Below are positions 1-9,516 of a stretch of DNA of 64,000 nucleotides, one piece after another. The notes beneath the pieces are model-generated. The model had not been told where the DNA came from. It saw only the letters and a program-made list of their open reading frames with translations, and did not search any database. The stretch's first letter is position 1; each line of letters begins with the position of its first letter. Source of the stretch: an uncultured Muribaculaceae bacterium (GTDB lineage Bacteria > Bacteroidota > Bacteroidia > Bacteroidales > Muribaculaceae); NCBI GenBank assembly GCA_910586565.1, contig CAJUIT010000006.1:89456-153455 (forward strand), in the 5' to 3' direction. The position numbers and the translations under genes are program-made.

Positions 1-654
1 ATAGATATAGACAAACACACCTATCCCAGCAATCATAAGCCACAGATTAAAAACATGAGGCAGAAAGGCACACACACCACACAGCAACCCGAAGAAAATA
101 ACGCAAAGGCTGCTCACATTAAGCCACCTGATGAATGTGGCTGTGGCATCGGCATAGAAATCATTGAGCCGGCGGCTCAAGCTGCGGTATGACCGCAGGA
201 AAACAGCGCTGAGAATCAAGGTCTCCACCAGAAACCAACCGCCGAACACCGCCAACACACAACGGCGCAACACACCTTCGGTGAGAATCGCCGTCAGCCA
301 CAGTAACACCACATACACACAATATGTCACCCCGAATCTCACCGTGCGCTCGCGGCAGTAGTAGTGCGGATTAAGCAACGATATGAACGAGTAGCCAAAC
401 AGCAACGCCGCCCCGAAATAATAGGTAAGATTAACCGCCGGGCAAATCATCGGGTAGCAACTGCGTAGCGGGAAAAGCACAAACGAAAAAATGCCGATTG
501 AAAAAACGGCATAGCCCATCCCGAGCAAAATCTTCGAGCGGCGGTAGGAACGGTAAAGCTCAACCTCGGGTGTGCGCACCAGAAAAAGGCAGAGGGCAAG
601 CACTCCCGTGGCAACACCTCCGGCAAGAATGGAATTATAATAGAGCGATTGCAT
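1..654 (-). CDS. Polytopic membrane protein, N-terminal 218 residues, cut by window edge
   Basis: An open minus-strand frame runs from an ATG at 654 to the window edge without a stop. It encodes about seven hydrophobic segments (roughly residues 8-26, 41-62, 71-95, 105-126, 130-154, 175-198 and 202-218), with short basic loops such as RSYRRSK and RSYRSLSRR. This topology matches the membrane half of Bacteroidales regulators that carry a C-terminal AraC-type HTH domain, but that half lies outside the window, so the regulator role is inference. It is divergent from the GLUG lipoprotein genes; the shared upstream region has a direct repeat. The reading frame is convincing; the function is not established. 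Confidence 0.6.
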   Translation of the reverse strand, partial: MQSLYYNSILAGGVATGVLALCLFLVRTPEVELYRSYRRSKILLGMGYAVFSIGIFSFVLFPLRSCYPMICPAVNLTYYFGAALLFGYSFISLLNPHYYCRERTVRFGVTYCVYVVLLWLTAILTEGVLRRCVLAVFGGWFLVETLILSAVFLRSYRSLSRRLNDFYADATATFIRWLNVSSLCVIFFGLLCGVCAFLPHVFNLWLMIAGIGVFVYIY

Positions 655-699
655 GTGCAAATTTACCCATTTTTCTCCCCCGCCCACGATGCCCGATAA

Positions 700-732
700 T
701 GTAAAATCGTATAAATCCCTTTGTAAAATCGT
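700..732. promoter_or_regulatory. Direct repeat TGTAAAATCGT x2, candidate operator
   Basis: TGTAAAATCGT occurs at 700-710 and again at 722-732, 22 bp start to start, which is two helical turns on the same DNA face. The pair sits between a divergent membrane protein gene and the GLUG lipoprotein promoter. Direct repeats with this spacing suit an AraC-like dimer; binding is inference. Confidence 0.4.
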
Positions 733-773
733 CAATTTGACCATATTTTCAATGTCATACACCCTTTGTTGGC

Positions 774-781
774 TATCTTTG
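774..781 (+). promoter_or_regulatory. Bacteroidetes -7 promoter element (TATCTTTG)
   Basis: TATCTTTG matches the TAnnTTTG consensus. No clear TTTG is seen at the -33 spacing. It lies about 110 bp before the chosen start of the first GLUG lipoprotein. Confidence 0.5.
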
Positions 782-893
782 CATCATAGTTGTGTCAATC
801 AACAACCTCAAGAACATTCATCTGCTCACTAAAAGGGTGTTTAATAATAAATGCCCTCTAAAAGAACCAATCACAATCCGCTCTGCAATTTCA

Positions 894-3761
894 ATGAAAA
901 AGCTATCGCTGCTGTTGTTTCTGGCCTCGCTGCTCCCAGTGATGTGGAGTTGCTCTGACAAAGAGCCCGAAATCAACACCCCACAGCAACAGACCGACCG
1001 TTTCGACGGCCCGCACCGCATCATAACACTTGGTGAAGAAACCGCCGGTCTGCATGCCGGTGATGTGGAAATCTCCCTCATGTCGGCCGACGGAACAGTG
1101 TTCAGCCGCAAGGCGGCTCACATCCGCGAAAACAACGTTTCCACCGTCACACTTTCAAAAGGTCTTGCCGAAGGGAACTACCGCCTGCTCATGGCAACCT
1201 ACCCATCCACCAACGGAAGCGACCGCGAGGAGTTCGGATTGGGCAGCCGCATATCGGTAACGGCAGAGGGCATTTCCGTGCTCGACCGGTTCGACCCGGT
1301 GCTCGGCTATTCGGGCGCGGGAACAAAAGAGAATCCCTACATCGTGTCGAGCTCCTCCCACCTGTTCAACCTCATGATGACTGTCAACGACTACGACAGC
1401 AACCGCCTCATCACTCCCGACACCTATTTCCAACAGGTGTGCGACATTGACATGAAGCAGATGTCGAAAAGTTGCGACGCACAATATGGGTGGCTTCCAA
1501 TCGGCTCCGACACCAACACACCGTTCAGAGGTGTTTATCTCGGCGACGGCCACACAATCTCCAATCTTACGGTTAAACGCCCCGCCTCATCGGGCATAGG
1601 GCTGTTCGGCTATCTGTTCAACGCCACTATCGACGGCCTCACCATGAAATCGTGCACCCTGTCGGGGCAATTCGCCGTTGGTGCTGTGGCGGGCGCCGTG
1701 ATTACCTCGGGGGGAAACGACCGTGGCACAGGCACATTCACCAACTGCAAGGCAATCGACTGCAACATCTCCGGCCCGGCCACAAGTGCGGCCGTAGGGG
1801 GCATTCTCGGTGCCACCGACATGTACGCACGCACCCTGCTGGCAAGCTGTTCGGTGTCGGGCGGTTCATTGTCGGGGGGCATGAACATTGGAGGCATCAC
1901 CGGCGGTGCAGGTCGCTTCTCCTCAATAATGATTTCGGCATGTGAAAACTCTGCCCCGGTCACCTCCATTCTCTCGGGAACGGGTGGAATTATCGGCACA
2001 GCCGACACATTGCAGGTTGTGGGGTGCACCAACACCGCCCGCATCGCAGGCTTAACCGGTGCACAGGGAAGCAATCCCGGCATAGGCACCGGCGGCATCG
2101 CCGGCGGCTCGGGCTTCTCATGGATAACAGGCTCTCGCAACACCGGAGAAGTGTCGGGCATCGAAGGTGTTGGCGGCATTATCGGCAGCACACGCATCAA
2201 GGGCTCCGAAACTGAATCGTTCGTCTATAACCAATCGGTGCTCCGCTATTGCTCCAACAGCGCTCCCGTAACCGGCACACGGTTCGTTGGCGGAGCCATC
2301 GGTGAGGCACAGGCGGGTGGATACGCCGTGTGCAACTCGGGGAGCGTCAGCGGCACCGACTATGTGGGCGGCATCTGCGGCGTTGCATCCGTGGCCGTGC
2401 TTCACAACACGGTGAACAGCGCTCCGGTGAAAGGCTCTCGTTATATTGGGGGAATCCTCGGCAAATGCACATGGGGCTCACTCGCCATCAACCAGAACAT
2501 CGCCGATGTCACGGCATCAAACGGCCATGCAGGCGGTGTGGTGTCGCTGGCGGGCAACAACTCCATTATCAACTACTGCTCTAACTTCGGCACTGTCATA
2601 GGGCCCTCGTCGGCTCCCGTGGGTGGCATTGTGGGCGAGATTGGCGACCCCCGAAAATGGACCGCCCTCAATGTTGTTGAATGCGTGGTTGGCTCATTGG
2701 AGATAGTAATGTCGGTTGCAGGCCCGGTTCTCGCCGTTGTTGAGGAGGGATTCGAGCTTGCCGAAGCCGCCGAGATAGCCATAAAGATTGTGGAAACGGG
2801 GGTTGATGTGGCGCTACAGATAACCGACTATGCCCTATTCGGCTATGGGATAGCCGAAATGGTCAACCCCGAAACCGAAAGTGAACTCAGCGCCGAAATG
2901 CACGCACTCACCGAGGAAGCTTCGGCCGAGATTAATTCCGAAATCGCCGAAATGCGCCTCAAATGCGCAGGTTCTTTCCCCAACTTCGGTGGCATATCGC
3001 TCACTCCGGCCTACACCGACGCGGTTTCTCAGGTTGTGGGCTATTACGAAACCGACGGCAACGATGAAAAATTCAACGAGGCTATCAACGAAACCCGCGA
3101 GGAACGGGGCGAATCGCTCGAACGCATCAGCAAAGCTCAGGAGATTGCCCACACGGTTGTTGCCGGCGTGGCCATCGCATGCAGCACTGTGGCCATAATC
3201 GGCGGAACCATCGCATCGGGGGGCACCGCAACCGCTTTCATGGTGATGGGAAGCATGGCGGCGCTCGCCGGCGGCATCAACGCGCTGGTGAAAACATGCA
3301 CCGAATTCGAGCATAACGCCGTGGTTATTTCGCAATGTGTCAACTCCGGCTCCATCTCATCACCGGGCAACAACTCGGCATCGTCCATAGCGGGAAAAAT
3401 TGCCGACGGATGCGCAATCTACGATTGCCTCAACACGGCTTCTGTCTCATCCTCCAATTATGAGGCTTTCACCGGTTCATTCGGCAATCACTGCGATATT
3501 GCACACTGCGTGTCGCTTGTAAACGTTGTCCGAACTTCCACCGGCTCACCGGTAACCGCATCGGTGGTTTGCGACACCCACCAAAAAGCTGGGCAACCGG
3601 TAACCGACCCCTACACCTACGTTATCTCGGCCAATCCCGCCGACCTGGCCAATACTTCCATTTACGAAAAATGCTCATTCTCAATGGGTGCTGACGGATT
3701 GTGGACCATCCCCTCGGGCTATCCCTTCCCCATCCCCAACCGCTCTCAGATGCAAAAATAA
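894..3761 (+). CDS. GLUG-repeat surface lipoprotein with hydrophobic helical insert
   Basis: The 955-residue protein starts at ATG 894, chosen because MKKLSLLLFLASLLPVMWSC is a lipoprotein signal with Cys20; the frame is open upstream to a GTG at 792. Most of it is repeated GLUG-type units with GGI(I/L)G turns and Asn/Cys-rich 'C.NSAPV' strands, expected to form a beta-solenoid. At about residues 600-805 the repeat stops and a non-repetitive helical region appears: a charged Glu/Ala-rich part followed by a long Gly/Ala-rich hydrophobic stretch (TVVAGVAIACSTVAIIGG and on). GLUG units resume to the C terminus. It is followed after 47 bp by a second GLUG lipoprotein, suggesting an operon. It is probably a surface adhesin or cell-contact protein (inference). 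Confidence 0.8.
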   Translation: MKKLSLLLFLASLLPVMWSCSDKEPEINTPQQQTDRFDGPHRIITLGEETAGLHAGDVEISLMSADGTVFSRKAAHIRENNVSTVTLSKGLAEGNYRLLMATYPSTNGSDREEFGLGSRISVTAEGISVLDRFDPVLGYSGAGTKENPYIVSSSSHLFNLMMTVNDYDSNRLITPDTYFQQVCDIDMKQMSKSCDAQYGWLPIGSDTNTPFRGVYLGDGHTISNLTVKRPASSGIGLFGYLFNATIDGLTMKSCTLSGQFAVGAVAGAVITSGGNDRGTGTFTNCKAIDCNISGPATSAAVGGILGATDMYARTLLASCSVSGGSLSGGMNIGGITGGAGRFSSIMISACENSAPVTSILSGTGGIIGTADTLQVVGCTNTARIAGLTGAQGSNPGIGTGGIAGGSGFSWITGSRNTGEVSGIEGVGGIIGSTRIKGSETESFVYNQSVLRYCSNSAPVTGTRFVGGAIGEAQAGGYAVCNSGSVSGTDYVGGICGVASVAVLHNTVNSAPVKGSRYIGGILGKCTWGSLAINQNIADVTASNGHAGGVVSLAGNNSIINYCSNFGTVIGPSSAPVGGIVGEIGDPRKWTALNVVECVVGSLEIVMSVAGPVLAVVEEGFELAEAAEIAIKIVETGVDVALQITDYALFGYGIAEMVNPETESELSAEMHALTEEASAEINSEIAEMRLKCAGSFPNFGGISLTPAYTDAVSQVVGYYETDGNDEKFNEAINETREERGESLERISKAQEIAHTVVAGVAIACSTVAIIGGTIASGGTATAFMVMGSMAALAGGINALVKTCTEFEHNAVVISQCVNSGSISSPGNNSASSIAGKIADGCAIYDCLNTASVSSSNYEAFTGSFGNHCDIAHCVSLVNVVRTSTGSPVTASVVCDTHQKAGQPVTDPYTYVISANPADLANTSIYEKCSFSMGADGLWTIPSGYPFPIPNRSQMQK

Positions 3762-3808
3762 TTCACAACGACCACAAATTGCGAATTTCAAATCCATATC
3801 CGCCTCTC

Positions 3809-6721
3809 ATGAAAAAACTTAAGTTCATAAACCGCATGCTGCTCCTCCTGTTTTTGGCTGGAGCCGCTTGCGCCTGCTCCGACGACAACTCATTGCCCGA
3901 ACCCGACAGCGGTATCACCGACCCCTCACTAAGAGTGTCGGAACTGCACCTCTCGGCTGCCGGAATCGAATCGTGGAGCGAAGCCGCCGAAGCGGGATTT
4001 GATTTCATCGACCCGGAAAACCGAAGAACCTTCTCTTTCGGCGGTTCCATTTCCCACGACCCCACAAAAATGCTGCGCGGCCAAAAAGGGGCTGCCATCT
4101 GCCGCATCGCAACGGGTGCCACCTCTATTCCCGACGGCAAATATTTCCTCATAGTCAAAGGCTCAGGCATTCCGCAGCTCGGCACACGCATGGTTGAGTT
4201 CAAAGGCAACAAAGGCACCGAAGCCGACTACGAACCCGTAACCTACGACGACCTTGAAGGTGAAGGAACCGAAAGCAACCCCTATCTCATCAACGATGCC
4301 GGCGATTTCCTTTCGCTGCTGTGGTATCTCGAAGACGATGCCACACATGCGTGCGGACTCTATTTTCGCCAGACCGCATCATTTGAGGTTCCGCGCCGCA
4401 GCCAGATAATCGACGGCCACGTGTGGGCGCCCGTCACCTTCTCGGGCAACTACAACGGCGGAGGCTGCGAACTTAAAGCCCTCACCTATCAGGGTGCGTC
4501 CGACCCCACCGCCGACTGCGGCATCGGATTGTTCCGCGAGCTTTATTCGGCAACAGTCAGCAACCTGAAAATGACCGACGTGCTGCTTCTTTCGGCTCAC
4601 TCATCGGTAGGCATAATAGCGGGAGAAACTTCGGGCAACACAACTTTATCCAACATCGCCGTGAGCGGCACCATCACCGCCGACGGCGACAACATCGGCG
4701 CCCTCGTGGGATATGCCGATGGCGATTTGTCGGTCGACAGAATTACGGTTTCCTCACTCGCCATCAGCGCCAACGAGTCGCAAAGCACCTCGGTCGGCGG
4801 CCTAATCGGGTTCTTCACCGGCGGAAGCCTGTCGGTAACCGACGTATCCACCCCCGACCATATATTTTCCGTCACCGGATTCCAGAACATCGGCGGCATC
4901 GTCGGCCACATCAACGAGGTTCCCGCAGGAAAAACAGTCAAATTCTCAGGCATAACACTTGAGCACAGCGTTGATCAGGAAAGCTCATCGACAAAAGTTA
5001 TTTACGGCGACGGATATGTGGGAGGCATCGCCGGGCGCATTCGTGAGGCTGACGACATTCGCTTCAGCAACCTCACCCTTAAATGCCCCGTGCGCGGCAA
5101 TCAGGATATCGGAGGTGTGGCCGGCCACATAATCTATGCCAATCAGGTGCAGGTGGAAACCACGGTTCTGTCGTCGGTGGTGAAAGGTGGAGTAACTGCA
5201 GGCGGATTCTTCGGCTACCTGCAGTTCGGCAACTCATCGGGAGCACTCACTTTCGCCGGCTCCGACAACACAACGCGCTACGTGGTGAAATCGTCGGCCG
5301 CGGCCGATGTTGAAGGTGAACGCCATGTGGGTGGACTCATCGGCTATCTCGACGCCAATCACGGTAAAATTGACTTCAAGTCGAAAGTTGAGATTGCAGT
5401 CAATGTCACCGCCACCGAGCAGGTGGGAGGTGCTGTTGGATATGCCCGCGACATCGACGGCTTCAACCTTTCAGGCATCAACTTCTCGTCTACAACGATG
5501 AAAGTCTCAGCCTCCACATCGGCCGCCGGAGGCATTTTCGGCAAAGCCACATCATGCAACGTGAGTGGTCCAATTTCTCTTTCGCTCACATCCGCCATCC
5601 CCTCGGCCGACAATCTCACCTCATGTTTCAGCGGCGTTGTCACAGGCGGCAATGAAATCGGCGGCATCGCCGGACACCTAACCGGCACCATCACAGGAGC
5701 CGGATGCAATGCCTCGGTTACCGCCAATGCCGGAGCTGCCGGTGGAATCTGCGGATATTTCGACGGCACCGTCAGCCAATCGGCTTTCTTCGGCACTGTC
5801 AGCGCAACTTACTATGCCGGGGGCATATTCGGGTTGAGTGAAGGTGGCGTGACCGCAACCGATTGCCTTAACCTGGCGAATATCTCAGGAGGTGTGATTC
5901 AGGGGGGCATCGGAGCCTACTCATCAGCCTCAATCGGTGTGTCGATTAAGTTCGAAAATTGTTTCAACCGCGGAAATCTGTCGGGGGCCAAATGCGCCGC
6001 AGGCATCGCTGGCGAAATAAAGAAACCGGCGTCGCTTAAAGACAATGATAACGTGCATATTCTCACCTGTGGCAACTCCGGTAATATCTCCGGCACAGGC
6101 GATTCAAGCAAATCAATAGCCGGAATCGTAGGGGCGGTTTTCTACAACCATACCCGCATTTACTATTGCGCCAACCACGGCAACATCAGCAGTTCGGGGG
6201 TGCAGATGGTAATCGGGGGTGTAGCAGGCGAGCTCGGTTTCTCCTCCGATTATAACTGGACCTTCGTTTCCGAATGTATGAACTCCGGCACTATATCATG
6301 CAGCGTGTCGAGCACAAAACTCGGCGGAGTTGTCGGCCATCTCCACTACACCAATCTTGCCAATCAAGCCATTATCCGCGACTGCCTCAACATCGGCGAC
6401 ATCCCCTCCGACCAAAAGGACGACACCGGCGGAATCCTGGGCTACACCACAACCCGCAACGACATTCACCGCACATTCAACCGGGGAAAAATCTCTCACG
6501 GCAACGCCATTATCGGCACCCACAAATCGGGCACGATTTTCTACCACAGTCACAACTACTATCTTGCCGGAACCGGAGGCAGCTGGCCTTCGTCAACTTC
6601 GGTAAAGGAGAGCGACATCGCCAAGGAATCGGTCTATGGCGACTTCGATTTCTCCACCGTGTGGAAAATGACCTCCGACGGCCCCACCCTCCGCCGCTGC
6701 CCATTTATCAACGTCAAATAA
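3809..6721 (+). CDS. GLUG-repeat surface lipoprotein
   Basis: The 970-residue protein starts at ATG 3809; MKKLKFINRMLLLLFLAGAA is a lipoprotein signal with Cys21 or Cys23. The frame stays open upstream into the previous gene, but that part lacks a signal and is not used. After a 150-residue N-terminal domain, nearly the whole protein is GLUG-type repeats (GGIAG, GGVVGHL, GGICGYF and similar). Unlike its neighbour it has no hydrophobic helical insert. It ends at FINVK and is followed by a strong hairpin terminator. Gene pair and signal indicate a surface-exposed outer membrane lipoprotein; the ligand is unknown. Confidence 0.8.
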   Translation: MKKLKFINRMLLLLFLAGAACACSDDNSLPEPDSGITDPSLRVSELHLSAAGIESWSEAAEAGFDFIDPENRRTFSFGGSISHDPTKMLRGQKGAAICRIATGATSIPDGKYFLIVKGSGIPQLGTRMVEFKGNKGTEADYEPVTYDDLEGEGTESNPYLINDAGDFLSLLWYLEDDATHACGLYFRQTASFEVPRRSQIIDGHVWAPVTFSGNYNGGGCELKALTYQGASDPTADCGIGLFRELYSATVSNLKMTDVLLLSAHSSVGIIAGETSGNTTLSNIAVSGTITADGDNIGALVGYADGDLSVDRITVSSLAISANESQSTSVGGLIGFFTGGSLSVTDVSTPDHIFSVTGFQNIGGIVGHINEVPAGKTVKFSGITLEHSVDQESSSTKVIYGDGYVGGIAGRIREADDIRFSNLTLKCPVRGNQDIGGVAGHIIYANQVQVETTVLSSVVKGGVTAGGFFGYLQFGNSSGALTFAGSDNTTRYVVKSSAAADVEGERHVGGLIGYLDANHGKIDFKSKVEIAVNVTATEQVGGAVGYARDIDGFNLSGINFSSTTMKVSASTSAAGGIFGKATSCNVSGPISLSLTSAIPSADNLTSCFSGVVTGGNEIGGIAGHLTGTITGAGCNASVTANAGAAGGICGYFDGTVSQSAFFGTVSATYYAGGIFGLSEGGVTATDCLNLANISGGVIQGGIGAYSSASIGVSIKFENCFNRGNLSGAKCAAGIAGEIKKPASLKDNDNVHILTCGNSGNISGTGDSSKSIAGIVGAVFYNHTRIYYCANHGNISSSGVQMVIGGVAGELGFSSDYNWTFVSECMNSGTISCSVSSTKLGGVVGHLHYTNLANQAIIRDCLNIGDIPSDQKDDTGGILGYTTTRNDIHRTFNRGKISHGNAIIGTHKSGTIFYHSHNYYLAGTGGSWPSSTSVKESDIAKESVYGDFDFSTVWKMTSDGPTLRRCPFINVK

Positions 6722-6752
6722 CCCCCGTTTAAAAACTCAACTTAAAGCCATC

Positions 6753-6811
6753 AACGGCACATTCACCGCCCGAGCTGATTCAGCCGGCAGTGGATGTGCC
6801 GTTTTTCTTTT
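6753..6811 (+). terminator. Rho-independent terminator after GLUG operon
   Basis: Arms AACGGCACAT (6753-6762) and ATGTGCCGTT (6794-6803) pair perfectly and are followed by a T-rich run at 6803-6811. Confidence 0.8.
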
Positions 6812-6962
6812 CCATATCCCCACCGTGGAAGAAGCGGCAGTTGCCAATCCCCGATAGCTGCTATTGATAATTTCTGTGACCGATACCGTTTCGGCCAATC
6901 GCCGATTACGACCTTTGCACTGCAAAATCACAAATAACTACACTTAACTTATACCTACACTT

Positions 6963-7166
6963 ATGAGCACACCTTTCATCGTGTGGAGCATCATTATGGC
7001 TCTTTTCATCATCGGTTTGGCACTGCGCCTCCATTCGGTCGTTACCCGTCACTCAAAATCTCATCTCCCTGCAATTTCCACAGGTAGTGAACGTGAAATC
7101 ATCTATATCCCCGGCGACCAACTGCACCCCGACGATTACAACTATGACGAATTCGAAAACCTCTGA
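6963..7166 (+). CDS. Small single-pass membrane protein
   Basis: The 67-residue protein has one membrane segment near its N terminus (about residues 5-25, TPFIVWSIIMALFIIGLALR) and an acidic tail ending DDYNYDEFENL. Its 3' end overlaps the start of the ThrE-like gene by 23 bp, which suggests translational coupling. I do not recognise the family. It may be an accessory to the exporter, judging only by position. Confidence 0.5.
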   Translation: MSTPFIVWSIIMALFIIGLALRLHSVVTRHSKSHLPAISTGSEREIIYIPGDQLHPDDYNYDEFENL

Positions 7167-7932
7167 CCATCCCTCGCTTAAGCAACGTGCCGCCTTCATA
7201 ACCGATTATTCGGCGTGGCTGCTCGGATGCGGGGCCACATGCATCAGGCTCGAAAAAAACGTGAGCCGCATAGCCCGGGCTTGGGGAATGAGAGTTGAAA
7301 TAACCATCATGCCGCGCCATCTCCACATGTCGTTCTACAACGCCGACAACGATGTGCTCCTCTCAACCGTGCTCCCGCCGAAAAAAACACCCGTAAGTTT
7401 CAGCATGAACACGCGTCTGAGCCGGTTGAGCTGGCAAATTGCCGACGGCGAAATCTCTTTCTCTCAGGCAAACGCTGCATTACAGCAGGCCGTCGCACCC
7501 GCGCGCGAAAATGAATGGGTGCTCACCCTGATGGTTTGTTTTGCCAACGCATCATTCTGCGCTCTGTTCGGAGGCGATGCCATAGCTATGGCTGTGGTGT
7601 GGATGGCAACGCTGGCCGGCTTCATGCTGAAAATCTTCCTGTTGAAACGCCATTGCGACCACCGCTTCATGATGTTTTTGTGCGCACTCACCTCATCGGT
7701 GCTCGGAGCAACCGACGGCCTTTTCAGTCTCGGCACCACTGCCGCCGTCGCCCTCGGCACAAGTGTGCTCTATCTGGTGCCCGGCATTCCGTTTCTCAAC
7801 TCATTCAGCGACCTCATCTACCGCCACTATGTGTGCGCATTCAGCCGTTTCACCGATGCCGTAGTTCTCACAAGCTGCCTTTCGGCAGGGCTGTGCACCG
7901 GCATGTGGCTGATGAACGTGGGGATGTTTTAA
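7144..7932 (+). CDS. Threonine/serine exporter, N-terminal half (ThrE, DUF1212)
   Basis: The 262-residue product starts at ATG 7144; the frame is open further upstream to 7087, but that stretch overlaps the preceding gene. A cytoplasmic N-terminal domain (FITDYSAWLLGCGATCIRLE, about residues 18-37) is typical of DUF1212, and four or five membrane segments follow (from about residue 125 on). In ThrE exporters this half and a C-terminal half form one permease for threonine and serine; here, as in many bacteria, they are separate genes, the second following after 27 bp. Family assignment is good; the substrate is inferred from the family. Confidence 0.8.
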   Translation: MTNSKTSDHPSLKQRAAFITDYSAWLLGCGATCIRLEKNVSRIARAWGMRVEITIMPRHLHMSFYNADNDVLLSTVLPPKKTPVSFSMNTRLSRLSWQIADGEISFSQANAALQQAVAPARENEWVLTLMVCFANASFCALFGGDAIAMAVVWMATLAGFMLKIFLLKRHCDHRFMMFLCALTSSVLGATDGLFSLGTTAAVALGTSVLYLVPGIPFLNSFSDLIYRHYVCAFSRFTDAVVLTSCLSAGLCTGMWLMNVGMF

Positions 7933-7959
7933 CCCTATTCTATTTTATAGTATTCAGTG

Positions 7960-8460
7960 ATGGTCACGCAAATTTTACAAGATGCATTGTTCGCGGCAAT
8001 AGCTGCTATCGGTTTCTCTGCAATCAGCAATCCCCCTCGCCGCACCTATCCGTTCTGCGCACTTATAGCCGCAGTAGGCCACTCCACTCGCTATTGGCTC
8101 ATGAATCCCGAGTTCGGTGCAGAACTCCACATAGTGCCCGCAACCTTCCTGGCAGCATTCATCATCGGACTGATGGGGGTGTTTCTCTCACCTCTGGCCA
8201 AATCCCCTGCCGAAACATGCCTTTTCCCGGCATTGCTGCCGATGATTCCGGGTATCTACGCCTACAAAACTTTCGGTGCACTGGCCATGTGTGTGCTCAA
8301 CCACAACCGTGAAATTTTCGATTTCTATTTCTACCGGTTCAGTTTCAACGGCCTTACATGTCTGTGCATTCTGCTTAGTATGGCAATCGGAGCAACAATC
8401 CCTATTTTTCTCTTTGAGAAAATCTCTTTTCAGGCCACCCGACAACATAAAATTATGTAA
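7960..8460 (+). CDS. Threonine/serine exporter, C-terminal half (DUF3815)
   Basis: The 166-residue protein is mostly membrane segments (about residues 5-25, 34-50, 62-85, 90-110 and 130-152), as in the ThrE C-terminal domain; PLAKSPAETCLFPALLPMIP is characteristic. I chose ATG 7960 over the GTG one codon earlier. It forms the partner of the DUF1212 gene just upstream and is followed after 14 bp by a LysR regulator, so the three are probably co-transcribed. Confidence 0.75.
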   Translation: MVTQILQDALFAAIAAIGFSAISNPPRRTYPFCALIAAVGHSTRYWLMNPEFGAELHIVPATFLAAFIIGLMGVFLSPLAKSPAETCLFPALLPMIPGIYAYKTFGALAMCVLNHNREIFDFYFYRFSFNGLTCLCILLSMAIGATIPIFLFEKISFQATRQHKIM

Positions 8461-8474
8461 ATTCGCATTGAACT

Positions 8475-9374
8475 ATGGAATTACGCCAGTTAAAATATTT
8501 TGTAAAGGTTGCCGAAACGCTGAGTTTCTCCGAGGCGGCTAAATGTATGTGTGTCACTCAAAGCACCCTTTCACAACAGATAAAGCAACTTGAAGGTGAA
8601 CTCGGAGCGCAACTTTTCGAGCGCACAAGCCACACTGTGACCATCACCGAAACAGGGCGCGAGATGCTACCTTTCGCAAGGCAGACAATCAACGCCGCCG
8701 ACCTCTGCATCACACGCATCTCCGACCTCAACAACATCAAGGCCGGAACTCTCGACATCGGCGTGACCTACACGTTCAGCCCCATCCTCACCGAAACGCT
8801 TATCGAATTCCGCAAACTCTATCCCGACATAAAGCTCAACATCCACTACAAACCGATGAGCGAACTCATGGAGATGTTGCGCTCACGCGATGTCGATTTC
8901 GTGCTGGCGTTCAAACCTACAGTGCCTGTCGAGGGGATTGAATCGCACATACTTTTCCAGAATTATCTGGCTGCGATTGTGCGCTCCGACCACCCGCTGT
9001 GTGCCAAAACAAGCATCTCGCTCGAAGAGCTTGAACAATATCCCCTTGCATTGCCAAGCAAAGGGTTGCAGGCCCGCAACGCTTTCGACCGCGTGACCGG
9101 CGGCAACAACCGGCTGAAAGTGAAGCTGGAGCTCAACGAAGTGAACATCCTGCTGAAAATAATCAGGCAGACAAAGCTTGTGGCCGTACTGGCCGAGGCC
9201 ACTATCCACAACGAGACCGGTGTGAAAGCCCTGCGCCTCGATTTCAAGGATAATGAAATGGCCGGTTGCGTGCACACGCTCAAAAATCATTATCGCAAAC
9301 GGTCGGTGCAGGAGTTCCTGCGTCTGCTCAGCGAATCAATGGCTGTGAAGGAGCGACAGAACGCATGGATTTGA
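8475..9374 (+). CDS. LysR-family transcriptional regulator
   Basis: The 299-residue protein has the standard LysR layout: winged HTH at residues 1-60 (AAKCMCVTQSTLSQQIKQLE), a linker helix, and a type 2 periplasmic-binding-like effector domain from about residue 90. Two cysteines lie within the HTH (KCMC), which is uncommon, but the effector domain lacks the obvious paired cysteines of OxyR. It follows the exporter genes closely and reads in the same direction, so regulation of amino acid export, or of the downstream cstA, is possible but unproven. Confidence 0.85.
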   Translation: MELRQLKYFVKVAETLSFSEAAKCMCVTQSTLSQQIKQLEGELGAQLFERTSHTVTITETGREMLPFARQTINAADLCITRISDLNNIKAGTLDIGVTYTFSPILTETLIEFRKLYPDIKLNIHYKPMSELMEMLRSRDVDFVLAFKPTVPVEGIESHILFQNYLAAIVRSDHPLCAKTSISLEELEQYPLALPSKGLQARNAFDRVTGGNNRLKVKLELNEVNILLKIIRQTKLVAVLAEATIHNETGVKALRLDFKDNEMAGCVHTLKNHYRKRSVQEFLRLLSESMAVKERQNAWI

Positions 9375-9465
9375 CCGCCCGCAACTTCACGGCCATCTCT
9401 CTCACAACTTGTTGTCGGCAGGCAAATTAATGTGGTGAATTCTATGATGTGACAGCCTTTTTTCG

Positions 9466-9473
9466 TATCTTTG
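9466..9473 (+). promoter_or_regulatory. -7 promoter element of cstA (TATCTTTG)
   Basis: TATCTTTG lies 43 bp before the cstA ATG. The -33 element is weak. Confidence 0.5.
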
Positions 9474-9516
9474 ACTCATTAAAATCGGCTTCACCATCAT
9501 TAATTTCACACCCGCC

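Noticed and set aside
498..704. Plus-strand ORFs near the left edge
   Set aside because: They are antisense to a longer membrane-protein frame that stays open to the window edge.
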